Positions 36,671-46,188 of a DNA stretch of 64,000 bases are shown piece by piece. Position 1 is the first letter of the stretch, and each line of letters starts with the position of its first letter. This stretch comes from Vreelandella olivaria (lineage in GTDB: Bacteria > Pseudomonadota > Gammaproteobacteria > Pseudomonadales > Halomonadaceae), in assembly GCF_023507745.1 (NCBI RefSeq), contig NZ_JALPZO010000014.1, positions 1 through 64,000 of the forward strand, given 5' to 3'. Position numbers and translations under genes: made by a program. The notes beneath the pieces are model-generated. The model searched no databases. It was given only the letters and a program-made list of their open reading frames with translations, and was not told the origin of the DNA.

Positions 36671-37720
36671 ATGATTGCTTTTCTAATCAAGCGGCTGATG
36701 CACGCTATATTGGTGATGTTTGTCATCAGTGTACTGGCCTTCGCCATCCAGGATAACCTGGGTGACCCTGTACAGCAGATGGTCGGACAGTCGGTCCCCG
36801 AAAGCGAACGCGCAGCACTGCGCGACCGTTTGGGCTTAAATGATCCCTTCCTGGTCCAATATGCGCGCTTTGCCAAGAATGCAGTGCAAGGCGACTTTGG
36901 CTACTCCTACTTTTACCGCGAGCCTGCGCTGGAAGTCATTGCCCGGCATTTGCCTGCCACACTTGAGCTGGTCTTTGCTGCCACCCTCATCATTGTGCTG
37001 CTTTCCGTACCGATTGGCGTTTACAGCGCTATAAAACCACGCTCGCCTTTTTCAAGATTTTTCATGGGCGCGTCCATCATTGGTATTTCAATACCCGTAT
37101 TTTTAACCGCTATCGTATTGATTCAAATTTTCTCTATCGGGATGACCGTCACGCTGTTCCCCGAGGGAACCGCCTGGGGAGCATGGCTGAACAGCGCCCT
37201 CTCCACCCAGGGTAATATGCCTTCTTTTGGCCGCGGCTATGACCTTGTACACGTGATGGGCCATTGGGATACAAACCTGGCTACCTGGGATGGTTTAAAG
37301 CACCTGGTGCTCCCGGCGGTCTCCCTTGCCTCTATTATGCTGCCACTGTTTATCCGTCTGATCCGTGCAGAAATGATGGAAGTGCTTCAATCGGAGTATG
37401 TGAAGTACGCACGGGCCAAGGGTATTTCCATGCGCCGTGTTTACTTTGTCCACGCCCTTAAAAACACCATGTTGCCTGTTATTACCGTGGGCGGGGTGCA
37501 GATCGGCACGATGGTCGCCTACACCATTCTGACAGAAACTGTTTTCCAATGGCCGGGCATGGGACTGATGTTCCTTGATGCCATTAACAGGGCCGATATT
37601 CCGCTGATTGTTACCTACTTGATGATTGTCGGCGTCATTTTCGTGGTGACGAACACTATTGTGGATTTGATCTACGGCTTCGTTAACCCCACCGTAAAAC
37701 TGACTGGTAAGCCCGCATGA
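36671..37720 (+). CDS. Peptide ABC transporter permease (DppB-like)
   Basis: Inner membrane subunit of 349 residues with about six helices. It starts MIAFLIKRLMHAILVMF, as DppB/OppB proteins do, and carries the coupling loop EYVKYARAKGIS. AGGTGG lies about ten bases before ATG 36671; GTG 36659 is an alternative. It overlaps the next permease by 4 bp. An insertion with periplasmic loops between residues 160 and 210 is normal for the family. Confidence 0.94.
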   Translation: MIAFLIKRLMHAILVMFVISVLAFAIQDNLGDPVQQMVGQSVPESERAALRDRLGLNDPFLVQYARFAKNAVQGDFGYSYFYREPALEVIARHLPATLELVFAATLIIVLLSVPIGVYSAIKPRSPFSRFFMGASIIGISIPVFLTAIVLIQIFSIGMTVTLFPEGTAWGAWLNSALSTQGNMPSFGRGYDLVHVMGHWDTNLATWDGLKHLVLPAVSLASIMLPLFIRLIRAEMMEVLQSEYVKYARAKGISMRRVYFVHALKNTMLPVITVGGVQIGTMVAYTILTETVFQWPGMGLMFLDAINRADIPLIVTYLMIVGVIFVVTNTIVDLIYGFVNPTVKLTGKPA

Positions 37721-38655
37721 CAACGACGACCTCTACCCCCAGCCGCTGGGAGCGTCTGCGCGACTCTTTCCTGTGGTATAGCTTTAAGCGCGACCGCACC
37801 GCTCAGCTCTGCCTGGCTGTCTTTATATGTATGGTCATCGCAGCGTTCGCATCCCCCTTACTGGCACCAACGGACCCTTATGATCTTCGCCAGATCGATA
37901 TTCTTGATTCCGAACTCCCCCCCTTCTGGATTGATGGCGCTGACGAACGTTACGCCTTAGGCACTGACGCCCAGGGTCGCGACTTGTGGTCAATCGTGCT
38001 GTACGGCACCCGTGTATCACTGCTGATCGGCTTCGGCGCTGTCATGTTGCAGGCACTGCTGGGTGTCACCTTTGGCCTGATGGCCGGTTATTTGGGTGGT
38101 CGCGTAGATGCTTTCCTGATGCGTCTGGCCGATATTCAGCTCTCTTTCTCCACCTTGATGGTGGCTATTGTGGTAGGTGCAGTGGTGAAAGCCACAATGG
38201 GGAGCGCATTCTATAGCCAGTACGCGGTGCTTATGCTGATACTGATTATCGGCTTGGCCGAGTGGCCACAGTATGCTCGTACCGTGCGCGCCTCCGTACT
38301 GGCAGAAAAAAACAAAGAGTACGTGGATGCCGCCAGGGTGATGGGGTTGCGCAGCAAGCGCATTATGTTCCGCCACGTACTGCCCAATACACTTTCACCT
38401 ATCTTTGTAATCTCCACGGTTCAAATCGCCAACGCGATTATCTCCGAAGCGGCACTGTCGTTTTTAGGCTTGGGAATGCCGGAAACCCACCCCTCCCTGG
38501 GGTCGTTGATCAAGGCAGGCTTTGACTATATTCAGTCAGGCTCCTGGTGGATCACGCTGATTCCTGGTGCGGTACTGGTAGTGCTGGTGCTGTCCATCAA
38601 TCTATTGGGTGACTGGCTACGTGATGTCATGAACCCACGACTCTACAAAGGCTGA
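37717..38655 (+). CDS. Peptide ABC transporter permease (DppC-like)
   Basis: Second permease, 312 residues, with an N-terminal cytosolic segment and about six helices. Family marks are LGTDAQGRDLWSIVLYGTR and the coupling loop EYVDAARVMG, followed by ISEAALSFLGLG. It begins inside the last codon of the previous gene and ends 7 bp before the first ATPase. Confidence 0.95.
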   Translation: MTTTTSTPSRWERLRDSFLWYSFKRDRTAQLCLAVFICMVIAAFASPLLAPTDPYDLRQIDILDSELPPFWIDGADERYALGTDAQGRDLWSIVLYGTRVSLLIGFGAVMLQALLGVTFGLMAGYLGGRVDAFLMRLADIQLSFSTLMVAIVVGAVVKATMGSAFYSQYAVLMLILIIGLAEWPQYARTVRASVLAEKNKEYVDAARVMGLRSKRIMFRHVLPNTLSPIFVISTVQIANAIISEAALSFLGLGMPETHPSLGSLIKAGFDYIQSGSWWITLIPGAVLVVLVLSINLLGDWLRDVMNPRLYKG

Positions 38656-38662
38656 GGACACC

Positions 38663-39679
38663 ATGGCACTACTTGAAGTCTCCCAACTCGATGTACGCTT
38701 TGCATTACGCCAGGGCGAAGTGCGTGCGCTGCGCGGTGTTAATTTTACCCTGGAGCGTGGCGAGCGCTTGGGAATCGTCGGTGAGTCCGGTGCGGGTAAA
38801 TCGGTTGCGGCCTTTTCGCTGCTAAACTTAATTGCCAAACCTGGCTTTATTGCCGGGGGGAGTATTAAGTTCGAGGGCAAAGCGCTCAACACCATGTCGG
38901 AGCGCGGCCTGCGCAAAGTACGCGGCAACCGTATATCGATGATCTTCCAAGACCCGATGATGACACTGAACCCGGTGCTTTCCATTGGTGAACAAATGGT
39001 GGAGTGCTTAAAAGCACACCGTCGTATCTCAACCAAAGCAGCCCGTGCCATCGCACTGGACAAGCTGCGCCAAGTGCAGATTCCATCGCCGGAAAAACGC
39101 CTGGATCAATACCCTCACGAGCTTTCCGGCGGTATGCGACAGCGCATTATTATTGCCATCGCACTATTGCTCGATCCAGATATCATCATTGCTGACGAAC
39201 CCACCACCGCACTGGATGTCACCATCCAGGCAGAGATTATGGCACTGCTGCTGGAGCTGTGTGAGCAGCACAATGTGGGGCTTATTCTCATTACCCACGA
39301 CCTGGGGGTGGTTAGCCAGGTGACCCAGCGCATGCTGGTAATGTATGCAGGCCGCGTCATTGAGGAAGGCCCAACACGGGAAATCATTAATGACCCGCAG
39401 CACCCATATACCCAGGGGTTGATCAACGCCCTGCCACAGATGGCAACGCCCGGCGAAAAGCTTAATCAGATCCGTGGCAGTATGCCGTCACTTTCCAACT
39501 TACCCAGTGGCTGTGCTTTCCACCCACGCTGTGACTTTATCAATCGCACCAATGGTCAGCCCCGACCTGCATGTACCGAGCAGGTCCCTGAGTTTGTAAC
39601 GTCAGGAAACTGCCGGGTTGCCTGCCATATGGTGGCCGAACTGATTGAAGACCGCCGCCTGAAGGAGGAAACCTCATGA
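38663..39679 (+). CDS. Peptide ABC transporter ATP-binding protein (DppD-like)
   Basis: ATPase of 338 residues: Walker A GESGAGKS, signature LSGGMRQR, Walker B with DEPTTALDV and the C-terminal oligopeptide-transporter extension, including the CAFHPRC cysteines. GAGG sits five bases before the ATG. It overlaps the next ATPase by 4 bp. Confidence 0.95.
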   Translation: MALLEVSQLDVRFALRQGEVRALRGVNFTLERGERLGIVGESGAGKSVAAFSLLNLIAKPGFIAGGSIKFEGKALNTMSERGLRKVRGNRISMIFQDPMMTLNPVLSIGEQMVECLKAHRRISTKAARAIALDKLRQVQIPSPEKRLDQYPHELSGGMRQRIIIAIALLLDPDIIIADEPTTALDVTIQAEIMALLLELCEQHNVGLILITHDLGVVSQVTQRMLVMYAGRVIEEGPTREIINDPQHPYTQGLINALPQMATPGEKLNQIRGSMPSLSNLPSGCAFHPRCDFINRTNGQPRPACTEQVPEFVTSGNCRVACHMVAELIEDRRLKEETS

Positions 39680-40743
39680 GTGCACAGGCAGAAACTCTTG
39701 CGGCTAACCGCATGCCTACTCAGAACGAAGAGAGTAGTGAGTCCCTGTTGCAAATTCGCGGGCTTAAAAAGCGCTTTTCACTTTCAGGTGACTTTCTGGA
39801 TCAACTGCGCTTCAAAGGTGGAAAACTGGTACGCCATCAGGAGCATGTGCATGCCATCAATGGGGTAAACCTCGATATCAAACGGGGTGAAGCACTCTGT
39901 GTGGTAGGTGAATCGGGGTGCGGAAAATCCACCGTGGCACGTACCGTGATGGGGCTGATCGCGCCATCTGAAGGTGAGATTCGCTACGATGGTCAGCGTA
40001 TCGACAACCTAAGCTCGCGCCAGCTGCTGCCCTACCGAAAACGTATGCAGATGATCTTCCAGAACCCTTATGCGTCACTGAACCCGCGTATGACCATTCA
40101 GCAGACACTGGAAGAGCCGCTGCGTTTGCATCACCCGAATTGGAACCGACAGCAGATTATCGACAAAGTCGAAGAGGTGATGCGCTCGGTAGGCATCGAC
40201 CCTGACTGGGGTAAACGGTTTGGTCATGAATTCTCTGGCGGCCAGCGCCAGCGTATTGCCATTGCCCGGGCCCTGGCGGTAGACCCAGAATTTATTGTCG
40301 CCGACGAACCCATTTCTGCCCTGGATGTCTCAATTCAGGCACAGGTATTAAACCTGCTGATGGATGCACAACGTGACCGTCACCTCACCTACCTGTTCAT
40401 TACGCACGATCTGGCGGTTGTAGAGCACTTCGGTACACGTGTTGCAGTCATGTACTTGGGAACAGTCTGTGAGGTAGCCACTACGGCAACCCTCTTTGAC
40501 AAACCACGTCATCCCTATACCCAGGCGCTGCTGTCCGCTATTCCACGCCTGGAAGATGACCGGCCGCAACACATCCGCCTTTCAGGGGAAGTGCCCACAC
40601 CGGTCAACTTACCAAGCGGCTGCGTTTTCCATGGCCGGTGCCCTTATGCCAATGCCCGTTGCAAACAGGAGATACCCGCTTTGCAGACTCAGGATGATGG
40701 CACCCGTGTCGCGTGTCACGCTGTTGAGGAGGGCCGCCTATGA
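39676..40743 (+). CDS. Peptide ABC transporter ATP-binding protein (DppF-like)
   Basis: Second ATPase of 355 residues: Walker A GESGCGKS, signature FSGGQRQR, Walker B with DEPISALDV, and the C-terminal GCVFHGRCPYA cysteines. The start is coupled to the preceding gene (ATGA). The operon goes on after 49 bp with a LysR gene. Confidence 0.95.
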   Translation: MSAQAETLAANRMPTQNEESSESLLQIRGLKKRFSLSGDFLDQLRFKGGKLVRHQEHVHAINGVNLDIKRGEALCVVGESGCGKSTVARTVMGLIAPSEGEIRYDGQRIDNLSSRQLLPYRKRMQMIFQNPYASLNPRMTIQQTLEEPLRLHHPNWNRQQIIDKVEEVMRSVGIDPDWGKRFGHEFSGGQRQRIAIARALAVDPEFIVADEPISALDVSIQAQVLNLLMDAQRDRHLTYLFITHDLAVVEHFGTRVAVMYLGTVCEVATTATLFDKPRHPYTQALLSAIPRLEDDRPQHIRLSGEVPTPVNLPSGCVFHGRCPYANARCKQEIPALQTQDDGTRVACHAVEEGRL

Positions 40744-40792
40744 AGGCGGACCTTAACACAGCAACGCGCCTGATAGCACTGCGAGGTAAGGC

Positions 40793-41704
40793 ATGGAAAT
40801 TCGCTGGCTAGAAGATTTCATTGCCCTGGCCAGAACGCGACACTTCTCCCGTGCAGCGGATGAACAGCATGTGACACAACCTACCTTTTCACGGCGGATA
40901 AAACTGCTGGAAGAGGAGATGGGTGTCACGCTGATCAATCGACAAACGCTACCGCTCTCCCTGACGCCAGCTGGAGAAGAGTTTCTGACGCTGTGCGAAC
41001 AGGTGACTGACCGCGTGCGTTTAACCCGTGACCGCGTTCGAGAAATTAGCGCCGGGCAACAACGGCGTATTATGTTGGCTGCCCCTCAAAGCCTGTTGGC
41101 GCATTTTTTGCCCGAGTGGCTGGCCAGCACCGGGTGGCATGAGCGGGTGCAGCCCTATCTGCGCGCCACCAGTTGGGTTGCCAGTGACTATTTCCAGGCA
41201 CTGGCACGTGCAGAGTGCGACCTGGCTATTTGCTATTGGCCAATTGGGCGCTGTGACCTGGATATTGACACCTCGGCCAGCACCTATCGGGTGATTGGCC
41301 ACGAGCGTTTAATTCCGGTAACCGGACTGAATAGCCAGGGCCAGCCCTGTGCGCTACTGCCCGGTACGCGGCAACATCCAGTGCCCTGGCTCACCTACCC
41401 CAAACGTGGCCTGTTGGGGTCAGCGGTAAAGGCCCATCTTGCCCGCCTGCCACAAAGCACCCATTTAACCGCACAAAGCGAAAGCCTCTATGCGGCAGGA
41501 ATTAAAGAACTGGTGCTCCTGGGCTATGGGATGAGCTGGTTGCCGGAACGCAATGTGGCCGCGGAGCTTGCCAGGGGCTCTTTGGTAAGAGCGGGGGATA
41601 GTCGCTGGGATGTACCCATGGAGCTACGCCTCTACCGCCATCAGAATCAGTATCACGCTGAACTGGATGAGCTCTGGAGCCAACTCACTCCACCACGTAC
41701 TTGA
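40793..41704 (+). CDS. LysR-family regulator within the peptide operon
   Basis: A 303-residue regulator with the helix-turn-helix in residues 1-60 (FIALARTRHFSRAADEQHVT) and an effector domain behind it. GAGG is six bases before the ATG. It lies between the transporter ATPase and prolidase genes on the same strand with gaps of 49 and 14 bp, so it is probably transcribed with them and may control them; the usual LysR arrangement is divergent, so this co-directional position is notable. Effector unknown, possibly a peptide or proline. Confidence 0.92.
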   Translation: MEIRWLEDFIALARTRHFSRAADEQHVTQPTFSRRIKLLEEEMGVTLINRQTLPLSLTPAGEEFLTLCEQVTDRVRLTRDRVREISAGQQRRIMLAAPQSLLAHFLPEWLASTGWHERVQPYLRATSWVASDYFQALARAECDLAICYWPIGRCDLDIDTSASTYRVIGHERLIPVTGLNSQGQPCALLPGTRQHPVPWLTYPKRGLLGSAVKAHLARLPQSTHLTAQSESLYAAGIKELVLLGYGMSWLPERNVAAELARGSLVRAGDSRWDVPMELRLYRHQNQYHAELDELWSQLTPPRT

Positions 41705-41718
41705 AAGGATAGCTAAGT

Positions 41719-43017
41719 ATGTCGACCACCCTATTTAACCTACAGCGTGAGCACTTGGCTCACCTGCAGCGAGCGTACTCGGATATATTGACCGACCATG
41801 GGTTTGATAGTCTGGCCATCTACAGTGGCCATGCGCTTCCCCACTTTGCTGACGACCAATCACCCACGTTCCAAACCTACGGCCACTTTATGCATTGGGT
41901 GGGACTAGCTGATGTTCAGCACAGCTGGCTGGTTATTCAGCCAGGCAAACGCCCACAGCTTTATCTCTACGCACCGGCTGACTTCTGGCACCTGCCCACA
42001 CACTTGCCTGAAGAACCCTGGGTGGCCGAATTTGATGTACAGCTGAGCAGCCATAAAATCACCCCGCCGCTGCCAGGACGCGCTGCGATGATTGGTGATA
42101 TTCAGCGGCTTACCACAGGTACACAGCAAGCAGTTGCAGCGGAGCACCAGCCAGGCGCATTGGTGAATGCGCTGGATGAACTTCGCATGTTCAAGACACC
42201 CTATGAGATTGCCTGCCTGCGCGAAGCAAACCGCCTTGCGATTGCCGGGCATCAGGCTGCCCAAGCAGCATTTATTGGCGCCTCAGGAGAGCTGGATATT
42301 CAGTTAGCCTACCTGGGCGCCAGTCGGCAGCGTGAATCCAATGTGCCTTACCAGAACATCATTGGCCTAAATGATCATGCCGGGGTGTTACATTATCAAC
42401 ACTATGATTTGCAAACGCCCAAGCAACGCCATAGCTTACTGGTGGATGCAGGGCGTCGCTTTCGGGGATACTGCGCGGATATTACCCGTACCTATGCAGG
42501 CCCGGATGCTCCGAGCGCCTTTAGTAGCCTGATTACGGCAATGCATGGTTTGAAAGATGAGTTGGTTCAGAGCGTATCACCAGGGGTTAAATTTATTGCC
42601 CTTCACGAGCAGATGCATCTCCGCCTGGGCGAAATTTTGATCGCTCATAATTTGTTCAAAGGAAGTAGTGATGAAGCGGTTAATACAGGTGTAACGCGAG
42701 CTTTTTGCCCCCACGGCCTCGGACATTCTCTGGGCCTTCAAGTACATGATGTGGCTGGCCTACGTCATCCTGATGCCTCCCCAGCCCCCGCACCTGAGTT
42801 ACATCCCGCGCTGCGTTTAACCCGAACGCTCAAACCAGGCATGGTAGTGACCATTGAACCAGGCCTCTACTTTATTCCCATGTTATTAGCGCCGTTGCGG
42901 GAAATGTCACTGCCACTTAATTGGCCATTGATCGATGCATTGACCCCCTGCGGGGGAATTCGTATTGAGGACAATGTGGCAATTACCGAAAACGGATTTG
43001 ACAACTTAACACCCTAA
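41719..43017 (+). CDS. pepQ: Xaa-Pro dipeptidase (prolidase)
   Basis: Metallopeptidase of the M24B family that splits dipeptides ending in proline; cytosolic. The 432 residues have a variable N-terminal domain and the pita-bread catalytic domain. Metal ligands appear in order: Asp in LVDAGRRF, Asp in CADITRTY, His in PHGLGHSLGL, Glu in TIEPGLYF and Glu in GGIRIEDNV. AAGGAT precedes the ATG. As the last gene of a peptide importer operon, it would break down the imported dipeptides. Confidence 0.95.
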   Translation: MSTTLFNLQREHLAHLQRAYSDILTDHGFDSLAIYSGHALPHFADDQSPTFQTYGHFMHWVGLADVQHSWLVIQPGKRPQLYLYAPADFWHLPTHLPEEPWVAEFDVQLSSHKITPPLPGRAAMIGDIQRLTTGTQQAVAAEHQPGALVNALDELRMFKTPYEIACLREANRLAIAGHQAAQAAFIGASGELDIQLAYLGASRQRESNVPYQNIIGLNDHAGVLHYQHYDLQTPKQRHSLLVDAGRRFRGYCADITRTYAGPDAPSAFSSLITAMHGLKDELVQSVSPGVKFIALHEQMHLRLGEILIAHNLFKGSSDEAVNTGVTRAFCPHGLGHSLGLQVHDVAGLRHPDASPAPAPELHPALRLTRTLKPGMVVTIEPGLYFIPMLLAPLREMSLPLNWPLIDALTPCGGIRIEDNVAITENGFDNLTP

Positions 43018-43046
43018 GACTGTGAATCCCCCACCATAGACTAAAA

Positions 43047-43067
43047 CGCCCGGCACATGGCCGGGCG
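43047..43067. terminator. Intrinsic terminator between pepQ and the porin gene
   Basis: An 8-bp perfect stem (CGCCCGGC/GCCGGGCG) with a five-base loop, followed on the minus strand by TTTTAG. It lies between the convergent prolidase and OmpW-like genes. Confidence 0.82.
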
Positions 43068-43092
43068 CTGAGACAGATATTACCGAAACCCA

Positions 43093-43713
43093 TTAGAAAC
43101 GGAACGTGACACCGCCACCAATAGTCATCGGTTCGATATCAACCTGTCCTACCGTAGCCCCCGTTGCATTGCTGTTAATATCAGCATCGACGTCGGCGTA
43201 GCTTACAAAACCGTTAAGCATCACGTTCTCAGTAACGGCCAGATCAACACCCGCTTGACCAATAATGCCGTAGCTGCTGTCAACGTTAACATCGGCAGAA
43301 GTATCTTCACCCGAGAAACGAGTGTAGTTCAGGCCGGCACCAACGTAAGGCTGTACGCGAGAGTCCAGTCCACCCAAGGGGTAGTAGTTGACCAGTAGGT
43401 TGATGGGTAGACGATCGACACTACCAATACCACCGGTGCCCGCGACAGTAAGGTCGTGCTCGAATTTTTCAGAGCTGTTCAATTCAATACCGACCTTATC
43501 GGTGAAGAGATAGCCAGCACCGAAGGTAAAGCCCCGCTCACTTCGTACATTCAAGTCCGCGCCATCGACATGACCATTACCTGAGCCAGTATTCGTTTGG
43601 GCGACACCACCCCGCACAAAGGCATCACCAGCTTCATAAGCGAGCGCCGCCTGACTAGCCATAACCGCGCCAGCAGAGATAACGGCAGCAGTGATTAATT
43701 TAATGTTGCTCAT
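43093..43713 (-). CDS. Outer membrane beta-barrel protein, OmpW type
   Basis: A 206-residue outer membrane protein. A signal peptide is cleaved near residue 25 (AALA, then YEAGD). The remainder alternates as an eight-strand barrel, with FVRGGV at the first strand, VQPYVGAGLNYT in the middle and the terminal aromatic FRF that the Bam complex recognises. The family often takes part in small hydrophobic molecule uptake, but the substrate is unknown. GAGGAT is eight bases before the ATG. Confidence 0.92.
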   Translation of the reverse strand: MSNIKLITAAVISAGAVMASQAALAYEAGDAFVRGGVAQTNTGSGNGHVDGADLNVRSERGFTFGAGYLFTDKVGIELNSSEKFEHDLTVAGTGGIGSVDRLPINLLVNYYPLGGLDSRVQPYVGAGLNYTRFSGEDTSADVNVDSSYGIIGQAGVDLAVTENVMLNGFVSYADVDADINSNATGATVGQVDIEPMTIGGGVTFRF

Positions 43714-43863
43714 CAGGGTATCCTCTTACTGCTTGCTTTTGGTGCCGGAAAACCCGGCTTACCTATACAAGATATACCATGCGAACAGTGTTTCCAAATT
43801 TTATGTGAAATTTTGTTATAGGTTTTTGCTACTTGATGCATTGATTTGCCAAACGCCAGACAT

Positions 43864-43886
43864 AAAAAAAGTCCCCCGAAGGGGAC
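43864..43886 (-). terminator. Strong minus-strand intrinsic terminator
   Basis: A six-bp GC-rich stem (GTCCCC/GGGGAC) with a CGAA loop, followed on the minus strand by seven T (43870-43864). It lies between the porin gene and the GGDEF gene, 308 bp after the stop of the latter. Confidence 0.9.
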
Positions 43887-44010
43887 CCAGGTGGAGCACG
43901 CCAGCTCACTCGGTGTATCGCATAACGGCCATGGGCCTTTACAGCGATCTAGCAAAGAAGGGAAAGCATCTGCTTGTTTATACTGCTGATGACTCTATTC
44001 ATTTGCTGCT
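43864..44010 (-). ncRNA. Candidate small RNA with its own promoter and terminator
   Basis: On the minus strand an AT-rich stretch (44041-44092) is followed by TTTAGA (44046-44041), an 18-bp spacer and TATATA (44022-44017), so a transcript could start near 44010. It would end at the intrinsic terminator 43864-43886, giving about 145 nt. No convincing frame or known RNA family is visible, and 44041-44193 shows only the AT-rich tract. The other reading is a long 3' end of the diguanylate cyclase message. Promoter and terminator are seen; the RNA is inferred. Confidence 0.42.
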
Positions 44011-44193
44011 TGCCTATATATAGCGAACTGCGTGCCAGATTCTAAAAAAAACATATAAAACAATATCATAAATAAAAATAAATAATTTCACTTCTGCCTA
44101 TAACGCATCGCAGCAAATAAAGTGCACCAGCACTGCGCATTTTGCTCCTGAGATGCATCACAACGTATCAACTTACCTGGGTATCCGCTCACA

Positions 44194-45822
44194 CTACTGA
44201 CAAACCTGATTACGGCCACCGCGTTTCGCGCGATAAAGCGCTTCATCTGCCAATACTAATAGTCGGTCACGTGCATCCTCTGCCACATCAATGCTGCAAA
44301 CCATCCCAGCCGAGAGAGTACACGCAAATTCCTGCCCTGCATGGTTGAAACGCAGCCGGGAAAAATATTCACGGATATCTTCGAGCCTTTTCCAGCCATT
44401 CTCTGCAGTACAGTGGGGCAGCACGACCAGAAACTCCTCCCCTCCATAACGGCCAATCATATCTATTTTACGCAACCGCTGCCTAAGTAGCGTAGCCACA
44501 GAGGCGATGACCACATCACCGACTGCATGGCCGTAGGTGTCGTTAACCCGTTTAAAATGGTCAAGATCCACCATGGCGACGGTGACCGGATAGTGATGGC
44601 GGTAAGCACGATTAATTTCATCAATGGCCGCACTTTTAATGCTGGCGTGTTTTAACAGCCCGGTAAGGCTATCTTTATTGAGCAGGGTGGATAACGTTCT
44701 TGAACGTGCAATACGCACCCGGACAGAAGCAACCAACTGGGCAGCGGAGATGGGTTTGGTCAGAAAATCGTCAGCACCATGGCTTAACGCATCTACCTGT
44801 TTAACCAAATCGGTTTCAGCAGAGAGAAACACAATTGGCAAACTGCTCCACTCATCGTACTGCCGTACCACAGAGGCCAGGTCCGGCCCCTTATAATTCG
44901 GCATATTGACATCCATAAGCAGCAATTCAGGCCTAAACGTCGACAGTTCTTCCATGATACGGCGTGGATTCTCCAGTACACGAACCTCCATACCAGAGGT
45001 TTCAAGCACCCGCCGATAGTAGTCAGCCAACTGCTGACCATCATCAACCACCAGAATACGAGCCGGAGGAGGATGACGCTCCTGTAACAGTTGCTCCAAA
45101 CGATTAACCAACTGGGGAATATTCAATGGTTTTAAGAAATAGCCCTTGGCATTGTGCTGTGCCGCTTTTATTCGGGCATCAAAGGTATCCTGATCGCTGA
45201 TAAACAGGCGCGGACATGTTAATGCCCGACAAGGCGCCAAGTGCCCAAACTCCAACATCGCATCCACAATGATAATGTCTGGGATTTCACTACTAGCCGC
45301 TGTACAAGCCTGCGTACAGGAAGTGAAGGATCGCACCTCGTAGCCAAAATTGGCTAGCTGCTCTGAAATTTGCCTGCCCAGTAGCGCATCTTCCTCGATT
45401 AACCATATTTTGGCGGCAGGCAGGGGGCCATCGCACTGATCCACACTGAGTGGCGCCTGAGTCCATTGCTGGGCAACCGTTAATGCAGCCTGCAGGGAGT
45501 ATAGTTTAGTAAGCATCGTGGCTTGTGCCTGTGTATCTGGCCAACCACCACCTTCAAGTGAACGCCTTACAATAGATGCGAGATGGCGTGCCTCCTCGCC
45601 AACGCTAGTGAACCCAAAGGTATCCGCAGGCTCCGCCATCTTGCGAAGCCGCTGGTAAATATCGTTCCACACATCCGCCAATATTTCATCATCCATAAAA
45701 GGGCTGGATTGGAAGAGCTCTTCTATCGCATAACACAGTGACGCCAGCTCTTTTTGCAAAGACAGGCGGTACTCTTTTCTCCCTGATGCCAGATTTTGTT
45801 CCAAGGTATCTTCATGACTCAT
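44194..45822 (-). CDS. Diguanylate cyclase with a degenerate Hpt and two receiver domains
   Basis: A 542-residue cytosolic signalling protein. Order: an Hpt-like helical bundle (about 20-115) with Arg 60 at the place of the phosphorylated His before the ADTFGF motif, a first receiver with Asp in IIIVDAML (187) and Lys in FLKP (231), a second receiver with Asp in LLLMDVNMP (304) and Lys in TKP, then a GGDEF domain with DLDHFKRVND, GGEEF (460-464) and an intact RxxD inhibitory site RKID (451-454). It should make c-di-GMP under phosphorelay control. ATG 45822 is preferred to GTG 45828. No histidine kinase is nearby. Upstream 45829-46188 contains no gene I can support. Confidence 0.93.
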   Translation of the reverse strand: MSHEDTLEQNLASGRKEYRLSLQKELASLCYAIEELFQSSPFMDDEILADVWNDIYQRLRKMAEPADTFGFTSVGEEARHLASIVRRSLEGGGWPDTQAQATMLTKLYSLQAALTVAQQWTQAPLSVDQCDGPLPAAKIWLIEEDALLGRQISEQLANFGYEVRSFTSCTQACTAASSEIPDIIIVDAMLEFGHLAPCRALTCPRLFISDQDTFDARIKAAQHNAKGYFLKPLNIPQLVNRLEQLLQERHPPPARILVVDDGQQLADYYRRVLETSGMEVRVLENPRRIMEELSTFRPELLLMDVNMPNYKGPDLASVVRQYDEWSSLPIVFLSAETDLVKQVDALSHGADDFLTKPISAAQLVASVRVRIARSRTLSTLLNKDSLTGLLKHASIKSAAIDEINRAYRHHYPVTVAMVDLDHFKRVNDTYGHAVGDVVIASVATLLRQRLRKIDMIGRYGGEEFLVVLPHCTAENGWKRLEDIREYFSRLRFNHAGQEFACTLSAGMVCSIDVAEDARDRLLVLADEALYRAKRGGRNQVCQ

Positions 45823-46188
45823 TATCACACACCTGCTCCCTCTACCATGGCGCCATACTCAATGATGTAACTACAGCCAATCATAAGCTGGGCGGAGCCA
45901 CGGTGCTTTTACGATAGGTTAACGTGTATGCATGAATGTGACTATTGTCGTTAACAGTAATGCGCCTTACTGATCACAACTACTTACGTATTCTTAACAA
46001 TATGCCTTCCCCCTGCGCCACCCCGACTGGCTGATAGCGTACCTGGATATCTCACAAAAGCTTATACACGTCATCGGGCATGGCTAATAAAAAATAGCCC
46101 TCCCGCTAATTGGCCTTGGCGTTTAGCCTCACGTACACTTGTTTGAATCCGTTTGAACACGCTTTTGACAAGCTGAGGCAACTTCCCC

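Noticed and set aside
43713..43955. An 80-codon minus-strand frame in the porin upstream region
   Set aside because: It runs straight through the strong terminator at 43864-43886, has no ribosome binding site and no similarity I recognise.
46165..46170. TTGACA as a -35 box for the MoxR gene
   Set aside because: It is only about 20 bp before the start codon, so a -10 box and transcription start would fall inside the gene.
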